DNA of 64,000 nt, from contig DASRQX010000354.1 in the NCBI GenBank assembly GCA_035696165.1, positions 26,366 to 90,365 of the forward strand, read 5' to 3'. Origin of the DNA: Palsa-883 sp035696165 (GTDB taxonomy: Bacteria; Pseudomonadota; Alphaproteobacteria; Acetobacterales; Acetobacteraceae). Position 1 is the first letter of the stretch; the number at the start of each line of letters is the position of its first letter. Positions 35,666 to 44,561 of the stretch are shown one piece after another. The notes under the pieces were generated by a model. It did no database searches and was not told the origin of the DNA. It was given only the letters and a program-made list of their open reading frames with translations. The translations under genes were made by a program, and so were the position numbers.

Positions 35666-37063
35666 ATGCCTGACCTGACCAAGACCTACGATGTGCTGGT
35701 GGCCGGCGGCGGCAACGCCGCGCTGTGTGCCGCCATCACCGCACGCCAAGCCGGTGCCTCGGTGCTGCTGCTGGAGCATGCGCCGCGCGCTTTTCGTGGT
35801 GGGAACAGCCGGCACACCCGCAACCTGCGGGCGATGCACTCGCAGCCAACCGACGTGCTGACCGAGGCCTACGAGGAAGACGAATACTGGGACGACCTGC
35901 GGCGCGTCACCGGCGGCATCACCGACGAATCCCTGGCGCGGATGACGATCCGTGCGTCGTCGGGCGTATTCGGCTGGATGCGGGATTGCGGCGTACGGTT
36001 CCAGCCGTCGCTGACCGGCACGCTGAATCTGTCGCGCACCAACGCCTTCTTCCTGGGCGGCGGCAAGGCGCTGGTGAATGCCTATTACCTGACCGCAGAA
36101 AGCCTGGGCGTGGCGATCGCGTACGACAGTGAGGTGCTAGCGATCGAGTTACAGGATGGCGCCGCGCGGTCGGTCAATATCACCTATCGCGGCTATCCCT
36201 ACACCGTGCAGGCAAGGTGCGTGATCGCGTCGTCGGGCGGCTTCCAGGCGAATCTGGATTGGATGCGGCATTACTGGGGTGACGCGGTGGACAATTTCGT
36301 GATCCGCGGCACGCCGTACAACCGCGGAAAGGTGCTGAAGAACCTGCTGGACCAGGGCGTGGCCATGGTAGGCGATCCGACGCAATTCCACGCCGTGGCT
36401 TTGGATGCCCGCGCTCCGCAGTTCGATGGCGGAATTACGACTCGCCTCGACAGCGTTCCATTCAGCGTGGTGGTGAACCAGCACGGCGAGCGGTTCTATG
36501 ACGAGGGCGAGGATGTCTGGCCGAAGCGCTACGCGATCTGGGGCAGGCTGATCGCGCAGCAGCCGGGGCAGATCGCCTACTCGCTGTTCGATGCAAAGGC
36601 GCTGCCGCTCTTCATGCCGTCTGTCTATCCGGCGGTGAAGGCGGACAGCATCGGCGCGCTGGCGGAAAAGCTGGGGCTCGCTCCAACGAAGGTACAGGAG
36701 ACGATTGCGAAGTACAACGCGGCCACCGGCACGGGGAAGTTCGATAACTCCCAGCTGGATGGATGCACCACGGTGGGGCTGGATCCACCGAAGACCAACT
36801 GGGCGCGGGCAATCGATACGGGACCGTTCTATGGCTATCCGCTGCGGCCGGGGATCACCTTTACCTATCTCGGCGTGCGCGTGAACGAGCGGGCGCAGGT
36901 GCTGATGGAGAATGGGCACCCGGCCGGAAACCTGTACGCCTCGGGTGAGATCATGGCGGGGAATATTCTGGGCCGCGGATATCTCGCGGGATTCGGCATG
37001 ACGATCGGGACGGTGTTCGGCCGGATCGCGGGACAGGAGGCGGCACGCCATGCACGCAACTGA
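35666..37063 (+). CDS. tcuA: FAD-dependent tricarballylate dehydrogenase-like
   Basis: This 465-residue flavoprotein belongs to the fumarate-reductase/succinate-dehydrogenase flavoprotein family, TcuA type. The FAD motif is DVLVAGGGNAALCAAITARQ, with substrate loop RGGNSRHTRNLRAMHSQP and C-terminal ASGEIMAGNILGRGYLAGFG. TcuA oxidises tricarballylate to cis-aconitate. It overlaps tcuB by 14 bases. No TcuC transporter is adjacent. Specificity for tricarballylate over another tricarboxylate is inferred from the tcuAB pairing. Confidence 0.85.
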   Translation: MPDLTKTYDVLVAGGGNAALCAAITARQAGASVLLLEHAPRAFRGGNSRHTRNLRAMHSQPTDVLTEAYEEDEYWDDLRRVTGGITDESLARMTIRASSGVFGWMRDCGVRFQPSLTGTLNLSRTNAFFLGGGKALVNAYYLTAESLGVAIAYDSEVLAIELQDGAARSVNITYRGYPYTVQARCVIASSGGFQANLDWMRHYWGDAVDNFVIRGTPYNRGKVLKNLLDQGVAMVGDPTQFHAVALDARAPQFDGGITTRLDSVPFSVVVNQHGERFYDEGEDVWPKRYAIWGRLIAQQPGQIAYSLFDAKALPLFMPSVYPAVKADSIGALAEKLGLAPTKVQETIAKYNAATGTGKFDNSQLDGCTTVGLDPPKTNWARAIDTGPFYGYPLRPGITFTYLGVRVNERAQVLMENGHPAGNLYASGEIMAGNILGRGYLAGFGMTIGTVFGRIAGQEAARHARN

Positions 37064-38165
37064 GGCGACGACAACGCTGCGGCGCGAGGTCGAGATCTGC
37101 AACGCGTGCCGTTATTGCGAGGGGTTCTGCGCGGTGTTCCCCGCGTTGGAGCTGAAGCGGGAATTTGGCGAGGCGGATCTGAGCTATCTGGCGAATCTCT
37201 GCCACAACTGCCGCGGCTGCTATTACGCGTGCCAATACGCGCCGCCGCACCATTGGGGGATCAACCTGCCGCGGAGCTTCGCCGAGGTGCGGGCGGAGAG
37301 TTATCAGGATTACGCTTGGCCGCCGTCGCTGGCCAAGCTGTTCCAGCGCAACGGTACGGTGGTGGCGTTGGCGCTCGCGACTGGGATCGCGCTGGTGCTG
37401 CTGCTGACCATGGCGATCCAGGCGCCGGGCATGATCTTCGCCAAGCGCGCCGTGGCGCCGGGTGAATTCTACGATGTGATCCCGCTATGGGCCATGCAGA
37501 TCGTCGCCATCACGACGTTCGGCTTCTCGCTGGTCGCGCTGGGAATGAGCGTGCGCAATTTCTGGCTCGACGCGGGATCAGAACGAAAGCTCACGATCGG
37601 CGGCGTGTTGTACGCGCTGCATGATATCGCGACGCTGCGCAACCTCGGCGGCGGTGGCCATGGCTGCAACGACAATTCCGAACGCTTTTCCATGACGCGC
37701 CGGCGGCTGCACCATGCGATGGCCTATGGATTCCTGCTGTGTTTTGCCGCGACCTGCGTGGGTTTCATCTATCACACGTTCTTCGGCTGGGCCGCGCCGT
37801 ATGAGTTCTTCAGCGCGCCGGTGCTGCTGGGAACGGTGGGCGGCATAGCGTTGATTATCGGCACGGTCGGGTTGTTCGCGATGAAGCTGGTGGACGACCC
37901 AATGCCCGCGGCGCGCAAGCTGCTGGGTGGCGACGTGGCGATGCTGGTGCTGCTGGCAGCGGCAGCAAAGACCGGGCTGCTGCTGCTGCTGTTGCGTGCG
38001 ACCAGCCTGATGCCGATCGTGTTGGCACTGCATCTGGGAGTGATTCTGACGCTGTTCGTCACGCTGCCGTACAGCAAGATGGTGCACGGGTTGTACCGCG
38101 GGGCGGCGTTGTTGCGGAATGCGCTGGAGAGGGATCAGGCGCCACTGGGGAGCGGGGGTGGGTGA
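37050..38165 (+). CDS. tcuB: TcuB-like 4Fe-4S membrane electron-transfer protein
   Basis: This 371-residue protein has two N-terminal iron-sulfur motifs (CNACRYCEGFCAVFP and CHNCRGCYYACQYAPPHHWG), followed by about six membrane helices with haem-type histidines in the C-terminal part. In the Tcu pathway it re-oxidises TcuA flavin and passes electrons to the quinone pool. AGGAGG precedes the ATG at 37050 inside tcuA. Confidence 0.87.
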   Translation: MHATEATTTLRREVEICNACRYCEGFCAVFPALELKREFGEADLSYLANLCHNCRGCYYACQYAPPHHWGINLPRSFAEVRAESYQDYAWPPSLAKLFQRNGTVVALALATGIALVLLLTMAIQAPGMIFAKRAVAPGEFYDVIPLWAMQIVAITTFGFSLVALGMSVRNFWLDAGSERKLTIGGVLYALHDIATLRNLGGGGHGCNDNSERFSMTRRRLHHAMAYGFLLCFAATCVGFIYHTFFGWAAPYEFFSAPVLLGTVGGIALIIGTVGLFAMKLVDDPMPAARKLLGGDVAMLVLLAAAAKTGLLLLLLRATSLMPIVLALHLGVILTLFVTLPYSKMVHGLYRGAALLRNALERDQAPLGSGGG

Positions 38166-38193
38166 GGCGCATTGCCCGCGGCCTCTCCACGTG

Positions 38194-38274
38194 ATGTCGG
38201 GCCGAGGCCCGGCATCCACGACCTGCAGTGCATCAATCAAGCAAGGCGTCGATGCCGTGGCCAAGTCACGGCAT
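38194..38274. repeat. Paired REP-like hairpins between convergent genes
   Basis: Stem 1 pairs 38194-38203 with 38206-38215 (atgtcgggcc / ggcccggcat, one G-U). Stem 2 pairs 38252-38259 with 38267-38274 (atgccgtg / cacggcat). Two short stems between convergent genes resemble BIME/REP units and could serve as a bidirectional terminator. Confidence 0.6.
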
Positions 38275-38285
38275 GACGATTGATG

Positions 38286-39338
38286 TTACGCCTCGGGGCT
38301 GAATCCGATAATCCCGGCAAACCGTTCACGATAAGCCGGCCATACCTCCGGGTTGATCAGCCGCGGCGGCCTCTTGCCGTCGAGGATATCCAGCACCTGC
38401 TCGGCCGCGATGCGCGCCATGTTTTCGCGTGACTCGACCGTTGCCCCCGCGGTGTGCGGGCTGATCAGCACGTTGTCGAACGCCATTAGCTTGTGGTCGT
38501 GTGGGGGTGGCTCTTCCTCCCACACGTCCAATCCCGCGCCGGCAATCTTCTTCGCCGCCAACGCCTCGGCCAGAGCGTTCTCATCATGGATGAATCCGCG
38601 CGCCGTGGTGATGAAGTACGCCTCGGGCCGCATCAGACCAAACGCCCGCTCATTCAACATATAGCGGCTGTCCTTCGTCAGCGGGCAGTTCACCGAGACA
38701 AAATCCGCCTGCCGCAGCAACGCGTCCAGTTCGACCTTCTCCGCGCCTTTAGCCTTGATCTGCTCGGCCGTCAGATACGGGTCGTAGGCCAGCACCCGCA
38801 TCTGGAACAATCCGCGGCACAGCTCCGCCAGCCGTCCGCCAACATTGCCGATGCCGATGATGCCCACCGTGCGATTAAGCAGTTCGCGCCCGATATACTG
38901 ATTGCGTGGGATATTAGGGCCTGCCCGCATGCGGCGATCTGTTTCGATGATCCGTTTCGACAGCGTCAGCATCATCGCCAGAGCGTGCTCAGCCACGCCT
39001 TCCTTGTTACCACCTGACTGGTTGACCACGATGATGCCACGCGCCGTGCAGGCATCGACGTCCACCGGATCGTAGCCTGCCCCGTTGGACGATACCGCAA
39101 GCAGGCTCGGCGTTTGGTCCAGCAGCGTCGGCGTTACGTGATAGTGCTTCGCCAGCACCTGCCGGGAGGCACCCGCCTGATAGACGTGCGCGGCCGACAA
39201 GATCGGCGCAGCGGCAGCGTAGTCCTGTTTGTTCTCGATTTTGTCGAGCTGCACGTCGGGACGCCTGCCAAGCGTCTGCGCGTACAGCGACGACGACAGA
39301 TACTCCACATAGAACACGCGTTTCGCGTTGGGTGCCAT
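38286..39338 (-). CDS. D-isomer-specific 2-hydroxyacid dehydrogenase
   Basis: This 350-residue NAD-dependent dehydrogenase of the PGDH/phosphonate-dehydrogenase class has NAD motif TVGIIGIGNVGGRLAELC, catalytic Arg and Glu in FITTARGFIHDENAL and GAGLDVWEEEPPP, and a catalytic His in ISPHTAGATVESR. It reduces 2-oxo acids or oxidises D-2-hydroxy acids, which would fit the organic-acid genes around it. A GGGGAG site precedes the ATG at 39338. It is divergent from the CoA-transferase gene. Confidence 0.87.
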   Translation of the reverse strand: MAPNAKRVFYVEYLSSSLYAQTLGRRPDVQLDKIENKQDYAAAAPILSAAHVYQAGASRQVLAKHYHVTPTLLDQTPSLLAVSSNGAGYDPVDVDACTARGIIVVNQSGGNKEGVAEHALAMMLTLSKRIIETDRRMRAGPNIPRNQYIGRELLNRTVGIIGIGNVGGRLAELCRGLFQMRVLAYDPYLTAEQIKAKGAEKVELDALLRQADFVSVNCPLTKDSRYMLNERAFGLMRPEAYFITTARGFIHDENALAEALAAKKIAGAGLDVWEEEPPPHDHKLMAFDNVLISPHTAGATVESRENMARIAAEQVLDILDGKRPPRLINPEVWPAYRERFAGIIGFSPEA

Positions 39339-39420
39339 GCCGCTTGCCTCCCCCGGATTGACAGCGGCACCTTACGGGCGCCGCGCGCAACCTGCCAATC
39401 CCCGCGCGGAAGGGGATGCC

Positions 39421-40581
39421 ATGCCACTGTCCGGGATCAAGGTCGTCGATCTGACGCGCGTGCTGTCGGGTCCATTCTGCACCGCGCTCCTCGCCGATCT
39501 GGGCGCGGACGTGATCAAGGTGGAAGCGCCGGAGGGCGATTCAGTACGTGGCCAGGGCGCCATCCGCGATGGGCTGTCGTGGTATTTTGCCAACTTCAAT
39601 CGTAACAAGCGTTCGATCGTATTGGACCTGAAGTCGGCCCAGGGTCGTGAGGCGCTCGAACGACTGATCGCAAGGGCCGACGTGCTCGTGGAGAATTTTC
39701 GTCCCGGCGTGCTGGCACGCATGGGGTTCGATACGGCGAAGCTCAACGCGCTGCGGCCCAGCCTGATCACGTGCAGCATCAGCGGATTCGGCGGCAGCGG
39801 ACCGTATCGCGATCGTCCCGCTTTCGATTTCATCGCCCAGGCGATGAGCGGGTTCATGAGTGTGAACGGGGCGGCGGAGGATCTGCCGCTGCGCTCGGGC
39901 CTGCCGATCAGCGACCTCGTGGCCGGGCTGTACGCGGCACTCGCAATCACTGCGGCGCTGCGACGGGCGCAGGCGACCGGCGAAGGGCAAGCAGTGGAGG
40001 TCAGTCTGACCAATGGACTGATCAGCCTGCTCTCGTACATCGCGACCAACTATTTTGCCACCGGCGTAATCCCGCCGCGCGCGGGGAACGACCATCCGAT
40101 CGCCGCACCCTACGGGCTGTTCGCGACCCGCGACGGACATGTCGCGCTGGCACCCGCCGACGACGCCTTCTTTCGCCGCCTGATGGACGGGCTGGCGCTG
40201 TCGGAGCTGAAGGACGACCCGCTGTATCGCACGCAGGCGGCACGGGTAGCGAACCGTGAGCGGATCAACGCCATCGTGGGTGGCAAGCTGGCACTGCGGT
40301 CGACCGACCACTGGGTCACGACACTGAATGCCGCAGGCGTGCCATGCGGACCGGTTTACGGTGTCGACCAGGTGTTTCAGGACCCGCAGGTCTTGGCGCA
40401 GCAGATGGTGATGGAGGTCGAGCAGCCGGGCTACGGCCTCGTGCAAATGCTCGGCTTCCCGATGAAGTTCGACGCCACCCCATGCCGGGTGCGGCGTCCC
40501 GCGCCAAAATTGGGCGAACACACCGCTGAAGTTCTGGCGGAGTTGGAGCTCGTGAACAAGGCGCGAACATCGGACGCGTGA
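39421..40581 (+). CDS. CaiB/BaiF (class III) CoA transferase
   Basis: This 386-residue enzyme moves CoA between carboxylic acids through an aspartyl-CoA intermediate. Hallmarks are KVVDLTRVLSGPFCTALLAD, VLVENFRPGVLARMGFD and the probable nucleophile D136 in DRPAFDFIAQAMSGF. A GGAAGGGG at 39409-39416 supports ATG 39421. It would activate an organic acid for the downstream oxidoreductases. Specific acid unknown. Confidence 0.9.
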   Translation: MPLSGIKVVDLTRVLSGPFCTALLADLGADVIKVEAPEGDSVRGQGAIRDGLSWYFANFNRNKRSIVLDLKSAQGREALERLIARADVLVENFRPGVLARMGFDTAKLNALRPSLITCSISGFGGSGPYRDRPAFDFIAQAMSGFMSVNGAAEDLPLRSGLPISDLVAGLYAALAITAALRRAQATGEGQAVEVSLTNGLISLLSYIATNYFATGVIPPRAGNDHPIAAPYGLFATRDGHVALAPADDAFFRRLMDGLALSELKDDPLYRTQAARVANRERINAIVGGKLALRSTDHWVTTLNAAGVPCGPVYGVDQVFQDPQVLAQQMVMEVEQPGYGLVQMLGFPMKFDATPCRVRRPAPKLGEHTAEVLAELELVNKARTSDA

Positions 40582-40683
40582 TTCGGGGGTTTCAGGGGCA
40601 CCGCCGCCCCCACGCCCTTGCCATCGGACGCGTGCTGCGCGACCCTGCTGGCAAGTGGGACAATCAGACTCAGCGAGGGCACC

Positions 40684-42966
40684 GTGAACGATTCAACGAT
40701 CGTTACCGATTCGGTTAAGCGCTTCAAATATGTGGGCACGCGGCCGATCCGACCGGATGGGGTGCCGAAGGTCACGGGCCGCGCGGAATACGGTGCCGAT
40801 CACGTTCTACCGGGGATGCTGGTCGGCAAGGTTCTCCGGTCGCCGCATGCGCATGCGCGGATCACGTCGATCGACACCTCGAAGGCCGCGGCGCTGCCGG
40901 GGGTGAAGGCCGTGATCACCGCGGCTGACATGCCGGATCACAAGTTCGAGTATGTTGGCCCGGAACGCGTGGCACAGAACTTCTGGCACATCACCCGCAA
41001 CGTCATGGCGCGGGAGAAGGCACTGTATGAAGGTCACGCTGTCGCGGCGGTAGCGGCGATCAGTGAGTCGATCGCGCAGCAGGCGCTCGAGCTGATCAAG
41101 GTCGATTATGAGGTGCTGGCGCACGTCATCGACGTGGATGCGGCGATGGCTGAAGACGCACCGCTGCTGTTTGAGGACATGATCCCGCGCGGCGTCGAGG
41201 GCGCGACCAAGCCATCGAACATCTCCAAGCGGCTTGAATTTACGATGGGCGACCTCGAGGCCGGGTTCAAAATGGCCGACATCGTCATCGAGAAAGAGTT
41301 CAAGACCGCCGCGGTGCACCAAGCCTATATCGAGCCGCACGCTTGCGTGGCGCGTTGTGAGGCCGATGGCCAGGCGGAGATCTGGAGCGCCAGCCAGGGC
41401 CATTTCCAGATGCGGGCGCTTACCGCGAAGCTGCTGGGTCTTTCGATCAGCAACATCCGCGTGCACGCGGCCGAGATCGGGGGCGGGTTCGGCGGCAAGA
41501 CCGTGACGTACCTGGAACCGCTGGCGACGTTGCTGGCGAAGAAGTCCAGTTTCCCAGTGCGCATGCAGATGACGCGCGAGGAAGTGTTCAAGGGCACTGG
41601 CCCGACTTCAGGTTCGTCGATGTGGGCGAAGGTCGGGGTGACGAAGGACGGCAAGATCGTCGCCGCCGACTCGATCTTCAAGTTCCAGGCAGGTGCCTTC
41701 CCCGGCTCGCCGGTGATGAATGCCTGCCTGTGCGCGTACTCGCCGTACGACATCGCGAATGCCCGCACCGTCGGGTACGACGTCGTGAGCAACCGGCCGA
41801 AAGCGGCAGCCTATCGTGCGCCTGGGTCGCCGATCGGGCACTTCGCGGTCGAGAGCGTGATCGATATGTGCGCCAAGGCGATCGGCATGGACCCGCTGGA
41901 GCTGCGCATCAAGAACGTGGCGAAGATCGGCACGCCGACCATCGCGGGGCCGAAGCATGCGCATGCCGGCTTCGCCGAGACGCTGAAGGCGCTGTACGAC
42001 CATCCCGGCTACAAGACGAAGCTGGGCAAGAACCAGGGACGCGGCGTGGCATGCGGCTACTGGTTCAACGGCGGCGGCGAATCCAGCGCGACGATCCAAG
42101 TGAATGCCGACGGCACCGTGCTGGTGGCAACCGGCAGTCCGGACATCGGTGGGTCGCGGGCGTCGATGGCGCTGATGGCGGCCGAGACGCTCGGCGTGGA
42201 CTACAGCGACGTGCGCGCAATCGTCGCCGATACCGGCTCGGTTGGCTACACGCACGTGACCGGTGGGTCGCGCGTGACCTATGCCACCGGCACCGCCGTG
42301 GTGACGGCGACGAAGAACGTGGTCACCGACCTTTGCAAACGCGCGGCGATGATCTGGGACGTCGATCCGGAAGGGGTGATCTGGGACGACGGCTTCGCCA
42401 AGCCGGCGGGATCCAACGTCGGCAACTTCAAGCCGCTGTCGTTGAAGGAGCTGGCGGCAAAGGCGGGGGCAACCGGCGGGCCGATCACCGGCTCGGCGGG
42501 CGTGAACCCCGGTGCACAGGCGCCGGGCTTCTCCGCCCAGTTCTTCGACGTTGAGGTCGATCCCGAGACCGGGCAGGTGACGATCCTGCGTGCCGTAGCG
42601 GCACAGGATGTGGGACGGGCGATCCATCCGTCCTATGTCGAGGGCCAGATCCAGGGCGGCGTCGTGCAGGGCATCGGCTGGGCGTTGAACGAGGAATACA
42701 TCTACAACGCCAAAGGACAGCTCGATAACGCAGGGTTCCTGGACTATCGCTGCCCAGTTGCCTCCGATCTGCCCATGATCGAAACGATCATGGTGGAGGT
42801 ACCGAACCCATCTCACCCGTACGGCGCGAAGGGCGTGGGTGAGGCGAATATCTGCCCGCCGATGGCAGCGATCGCAGCGGCGATCGAACAAGCAGCAGGC
42901 GTGCGGATGACCGAGTTGCCGATGTCGCCACCGAAAGTGGTGGAGGCACTGGAGGCGAAGGCCTGA
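40684..42966 (+). CDS. Molybdenum hydroxylase large subunit (XDH family), second orphan
   Basis: This 760-residue Moco subunit starts at GTG 40684 behind GCGAGGG. Motifs: GADHVLPGMLVGKVLRSPHA, GGGFGGKTVTYLEPLATLLA, AAAYRAPGSPIGHFAVESVI and the active-site E720 in GAKGVGEANICPP. The substrate loop differs from the copy at 18025, so the two are not recent duplicates. No 2Fe-2S or FAD subunit is adjacent. A MoaD-like gene starts two bases after its stop. Related sequences include 4-hydroxybenzoyl-CoA reductase and nicotinate hydroxylase subunits; a CoA-thioester or heteroaromatic substrate is possible. Confidence 0.88.
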   Translation: MNDSTIVTDSVKRFKYVGTRPIRPDGVPKVTGRAEYGADHVLPGMLVGKVLRSPHAHARITSIDTSKAAALPGVKAVITAADMPDHKFEYVGPERVAQNFWHITRNVMAREKALYEGHAVAAVAAISESIAQQALELIKVDYEVLAHVIDVDAAMAEDAPLLFEDMIPRGVEGATKPSNISKRLEFTMGDLEAGFKMADIVIEKEFKTAAVHQAYIEPHACVARCEADGQAEIWSASQGHFQMRALTAKLLGLSISNIRVHAAEIGGGFGGKTVTYLEPLATLLAKKSSFPVRMQMTREEVFKGTGPTSGSSMWAKVGVTKDGKIVAADSIFKFQAGAFPGSPVMNACLCAYSPYDIANARTVGYDVVSNRPKAAAYRAPGSPIGHFAVESVIDMCAKAIGMDPLELRIKNVAKIGTPTIAGPKHAHAGFAETLKALYDHPGYKTKLGKNQGRGVACGYWFNGGGESSATIQVNADGTVLVATGSPDIGGSRASMALMAAETLGVDYSDVRAIVADTGSVGYTHVTGGSRVTYATGTAVVTATKNVVTDLCKRAAMIWDVDPEGVIWDDGFAKPAGSNVGNFKPLSLKELAAKAGATGGPITGSAGVNPGAQAPGFSAQFFDVEVDPETGQVTILRAVAAQDVGRAIHPSYVEGQIQGGVVQGIGWALNEEYIYNAKGQLDNAGFLDYRCPVASDLPMIETIMVEVPNPSHPYGAKGVGEANICPPMAAIAAAIEQAAGVRMTELPMSPPKVVEALEAKA

Positions 42967-42968
42967 GC

Positions 42969-43229
42969 ATGTCCGATACCCCCGCGCGGGTTGTCTTCAC
43001 CACGGGCTTCAGCCGCCGCTATACCGGCGGGGTGAAGGAGTTCGAGGTGCGGGCGAAGAATCTGCGCGGGGTCATCAAGGCGATGGATGAGATGTTCCCC
43101 GGACTTGGGGAACATCTCGAGGAGGAGACCACTGTCGCGATAGACGGTGAGATGCACGAAGTCGGCTACTTCCAGACGGTGAAGCCGGGATCGGAGGTTT
43201 TCTTCATCCCGAAGATTGAGGGCGGCTAG
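42969..43229 (+). CDS. MoaD/ThiS-like small protein with C-terminal Gly-Gly
   Basis: This 86-residue beta-grasp-type protein contains VFTTGFSRRYTGGVKEFEVR, GLGEHLEEETTVAIDGEM and PGSEVFFIPKIEGG. The free C-terminal diglycine is the hallmark of sulfur carriers that are adenylated and thiocarboxylated by MoeB/ThiF-type enzymes. It begins two bases after a molybdenum hydroxylase gene. A role in sulfuration or maturation of that enzyme or its cofactor is plausible. No E1-like gene is nearby. Confidence 0.72.
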   Translation: MSDTPARVVFTTGFSRRYTGGVKEFEVRAKNLRGVIKAMDEMFPGLGEHLEEETTVAIDGEMHEVGYFQTVKPGSEVFFIPKIEGG

Positions 43230-43237
43230 CGCCGACG

Positions 43238-44212
43238 ATGGCCCGGCTGCGTGTTCTGCGGCAAGCGGACTCAATCGATACGCTTGATCTGCGACTTGAG
43301 CCCGACGACACAGTGTCGCTCCGGACCGACGATCTGGTGGTCGAGATTCACTACGCCGCGGTTAATCCCAGCGATGTGAAGGCGGCGCTGGGAGCGATGC
43401 CACACGCGGTGTGGCCGCGCACACCCGGACGCGATTGGGCCGGTGTTGTGCGTAACGGGCCGGCGGAGATGATCGGCCGGACGGTGTTCGGGTCGGGTGG
43501 CGATCTGGGGATTACGCGTGATGGCTCGCATGCAACACATCTGCTGCTGCCCAGCAAGGCCGCAGTCGAGGTGCCCGCGGGAATGACATTGGCCGAGGCG
43601 GGCGCGGTCGGCGTGCCATTCATCACGGCGCAGGAGGGGTTTCGCCGCGCTGGAAGCCCTCGATACGGCGAGGTCGTCCTGGTGATGGGTGCCAACGGCA
43701 AGGTTGGCGAAGCCGCTGTGCAGATTGCCTCGGCACAGGGCGCGACTGTCTTTGCGGTGACACGACGCAACGAAGCATACGCTGGGCATGCGAATGGGCC
43801 GGTGCGCACGATCGACGCGGCGGAAGATGTCGCGGCCGCGGTACGGGCGGCGACTGGCGGGCACGGCGCAGATATCGTGTTCAACACGGTGGGCAGTCCG
43901 TATTTCGCGGTGGCAAACCAGGCGATGGCCCTCGAAGGACGGCAGGTTCTGATCTCGACGATCGACCGGGCGGCGCCCTTCGATATCCGCGCCTTCTATC
44001 GCGGCCGACATACCTATGTTGGCGTTGACTCACTGGCACTAGACAGTTGTGCGAGTGCAGCGGCGTTGCGCGAGCTGCTGCCGGACTTCGCCGCGGGGCG
44101 CCTAAGGGCGTTTCCGGTGAATACCGCGAACGCTTACGCGCTGGACCGTGCGATCGTGGCGTACCGCGCGGTGTTAGATGGTGTGCGGGAGCGAGTGGTG
44201 TTGCGGGTCTGA
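43238..44212 (+). CDS. MDR-family NADPH:quinone reductase-like oxidoreductase
   Basis: This 324-residue zinc-independent medium-chain dehydrogenase/reductase has AAVNPSDVKAALGAMPHAVW in the catalytic domain and the nucleotide motif VLVMGANGKVGEAAVQIASA, then GGHGADIVFNTVG. It follows the MoaD-like gene after eight bases, so the cluster 40684-44212 is likely one transcript. It may reduce an enone or quinone product of the pathway. Confidence 0.83.
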   Translation: MARLRVLRQADSIDTLDLRLEPDDTVSLRTDDLVVEIHYAAVNPSDVKAALGAMPHAVWPRTPGRDWAGVVRNGPAEMIGRTVFGSGGDLGITRDGSHATHLLLPSKAAVEVPAGMTLAEAGAVGVPFITAQEGFRRAGSPRYGEVVLVMGANGKVGEAAVQIASAQGATVFAVTRRNEAYAGHANGPVRTIDAAEDVAAAVRAATGGHGADIVFNTVGSPYFAVANQAMALEGRQVLISTIDRAAPFDIRAFYRGRHTYVGVDSLALDSCASAAALRELLPDFAAGRLRAFPVNTANAYALDRAIVAYRAVLDGVRERVVLRV

Positions 44213-44242
44213 GTGAGGGCGTCAAGGTCGGGGCCGTAATGA

Positions 44243-44321
44243 TTAGGCGCAGCGCGGCGCCACCAGGTCGTGCCAGAGATAGCGGCGGCCGGTCGATCTC
44301 GATGAAGCGGGGCAGCGGCAT
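44243..44321 (-). pseudogene. Small plasmid-type ORF remnant, frameshifted
   Basis: The start PLPRFIEID and the continuation GRRYLWHDLVAPRCA lie in adjacent frames separated by one extra C in the run near 44291-44295. The pattern resembles short unnamed proteins common on alphaproteobacterial plasmids and integrative elements. A GGGAG site lies upstream of ATG 44321. Confidence 0.5.
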
Positions 44322-44345
44322 GCGTGCTCTCCCGGAGGGGGCTGC

Positions 44346-44507
44346 CTATGCGGCAGCCATATCCTCCTCGGCTTGCCGGGTTTGCAGGCCGTGCAGGTAC
44401 TCCGCCGCGCATTGTGCCTGCGCCACAACGGTGAAGATGAAACGCTTCTCCAGCTTCAGCACGGTCGGACGGCGCACAAGGACAGGTGCTTCACCGCCGC
44501 GCCTCAC
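44346..44507 (-). CDS. Small basic protein, mobile-element type
   Basis: The 53-residue reading frame from GTG 44507 contains VLKLEKRFIFTVVAQAQCAA and ends QAEEDMAAA. It lies immediately upstream of the small remnant above and is divergent from the DUF6880-like gene. The amphipathic helical composition looks protein-like, but no family is recognised and the start is uncertain. Confidence 0.4.
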   Translation of the reverse strand: MRRGGEAPVLVRRPTVLKLEKRFIFTVVAQAQCAAEYLHGLQTRQAEEDMAAA

Positions 44508-44561
44508 GCAACCATGATCGCCATGCACACGACGATTCGGATGGGACACACAGAGATCACC

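Noticed and set aside
41608..42891. Long minus-strand frame inside the second molybdenum hydroxylase gene
   Set aside because: Antisense shadow; no motif and no ribosome-binding site.
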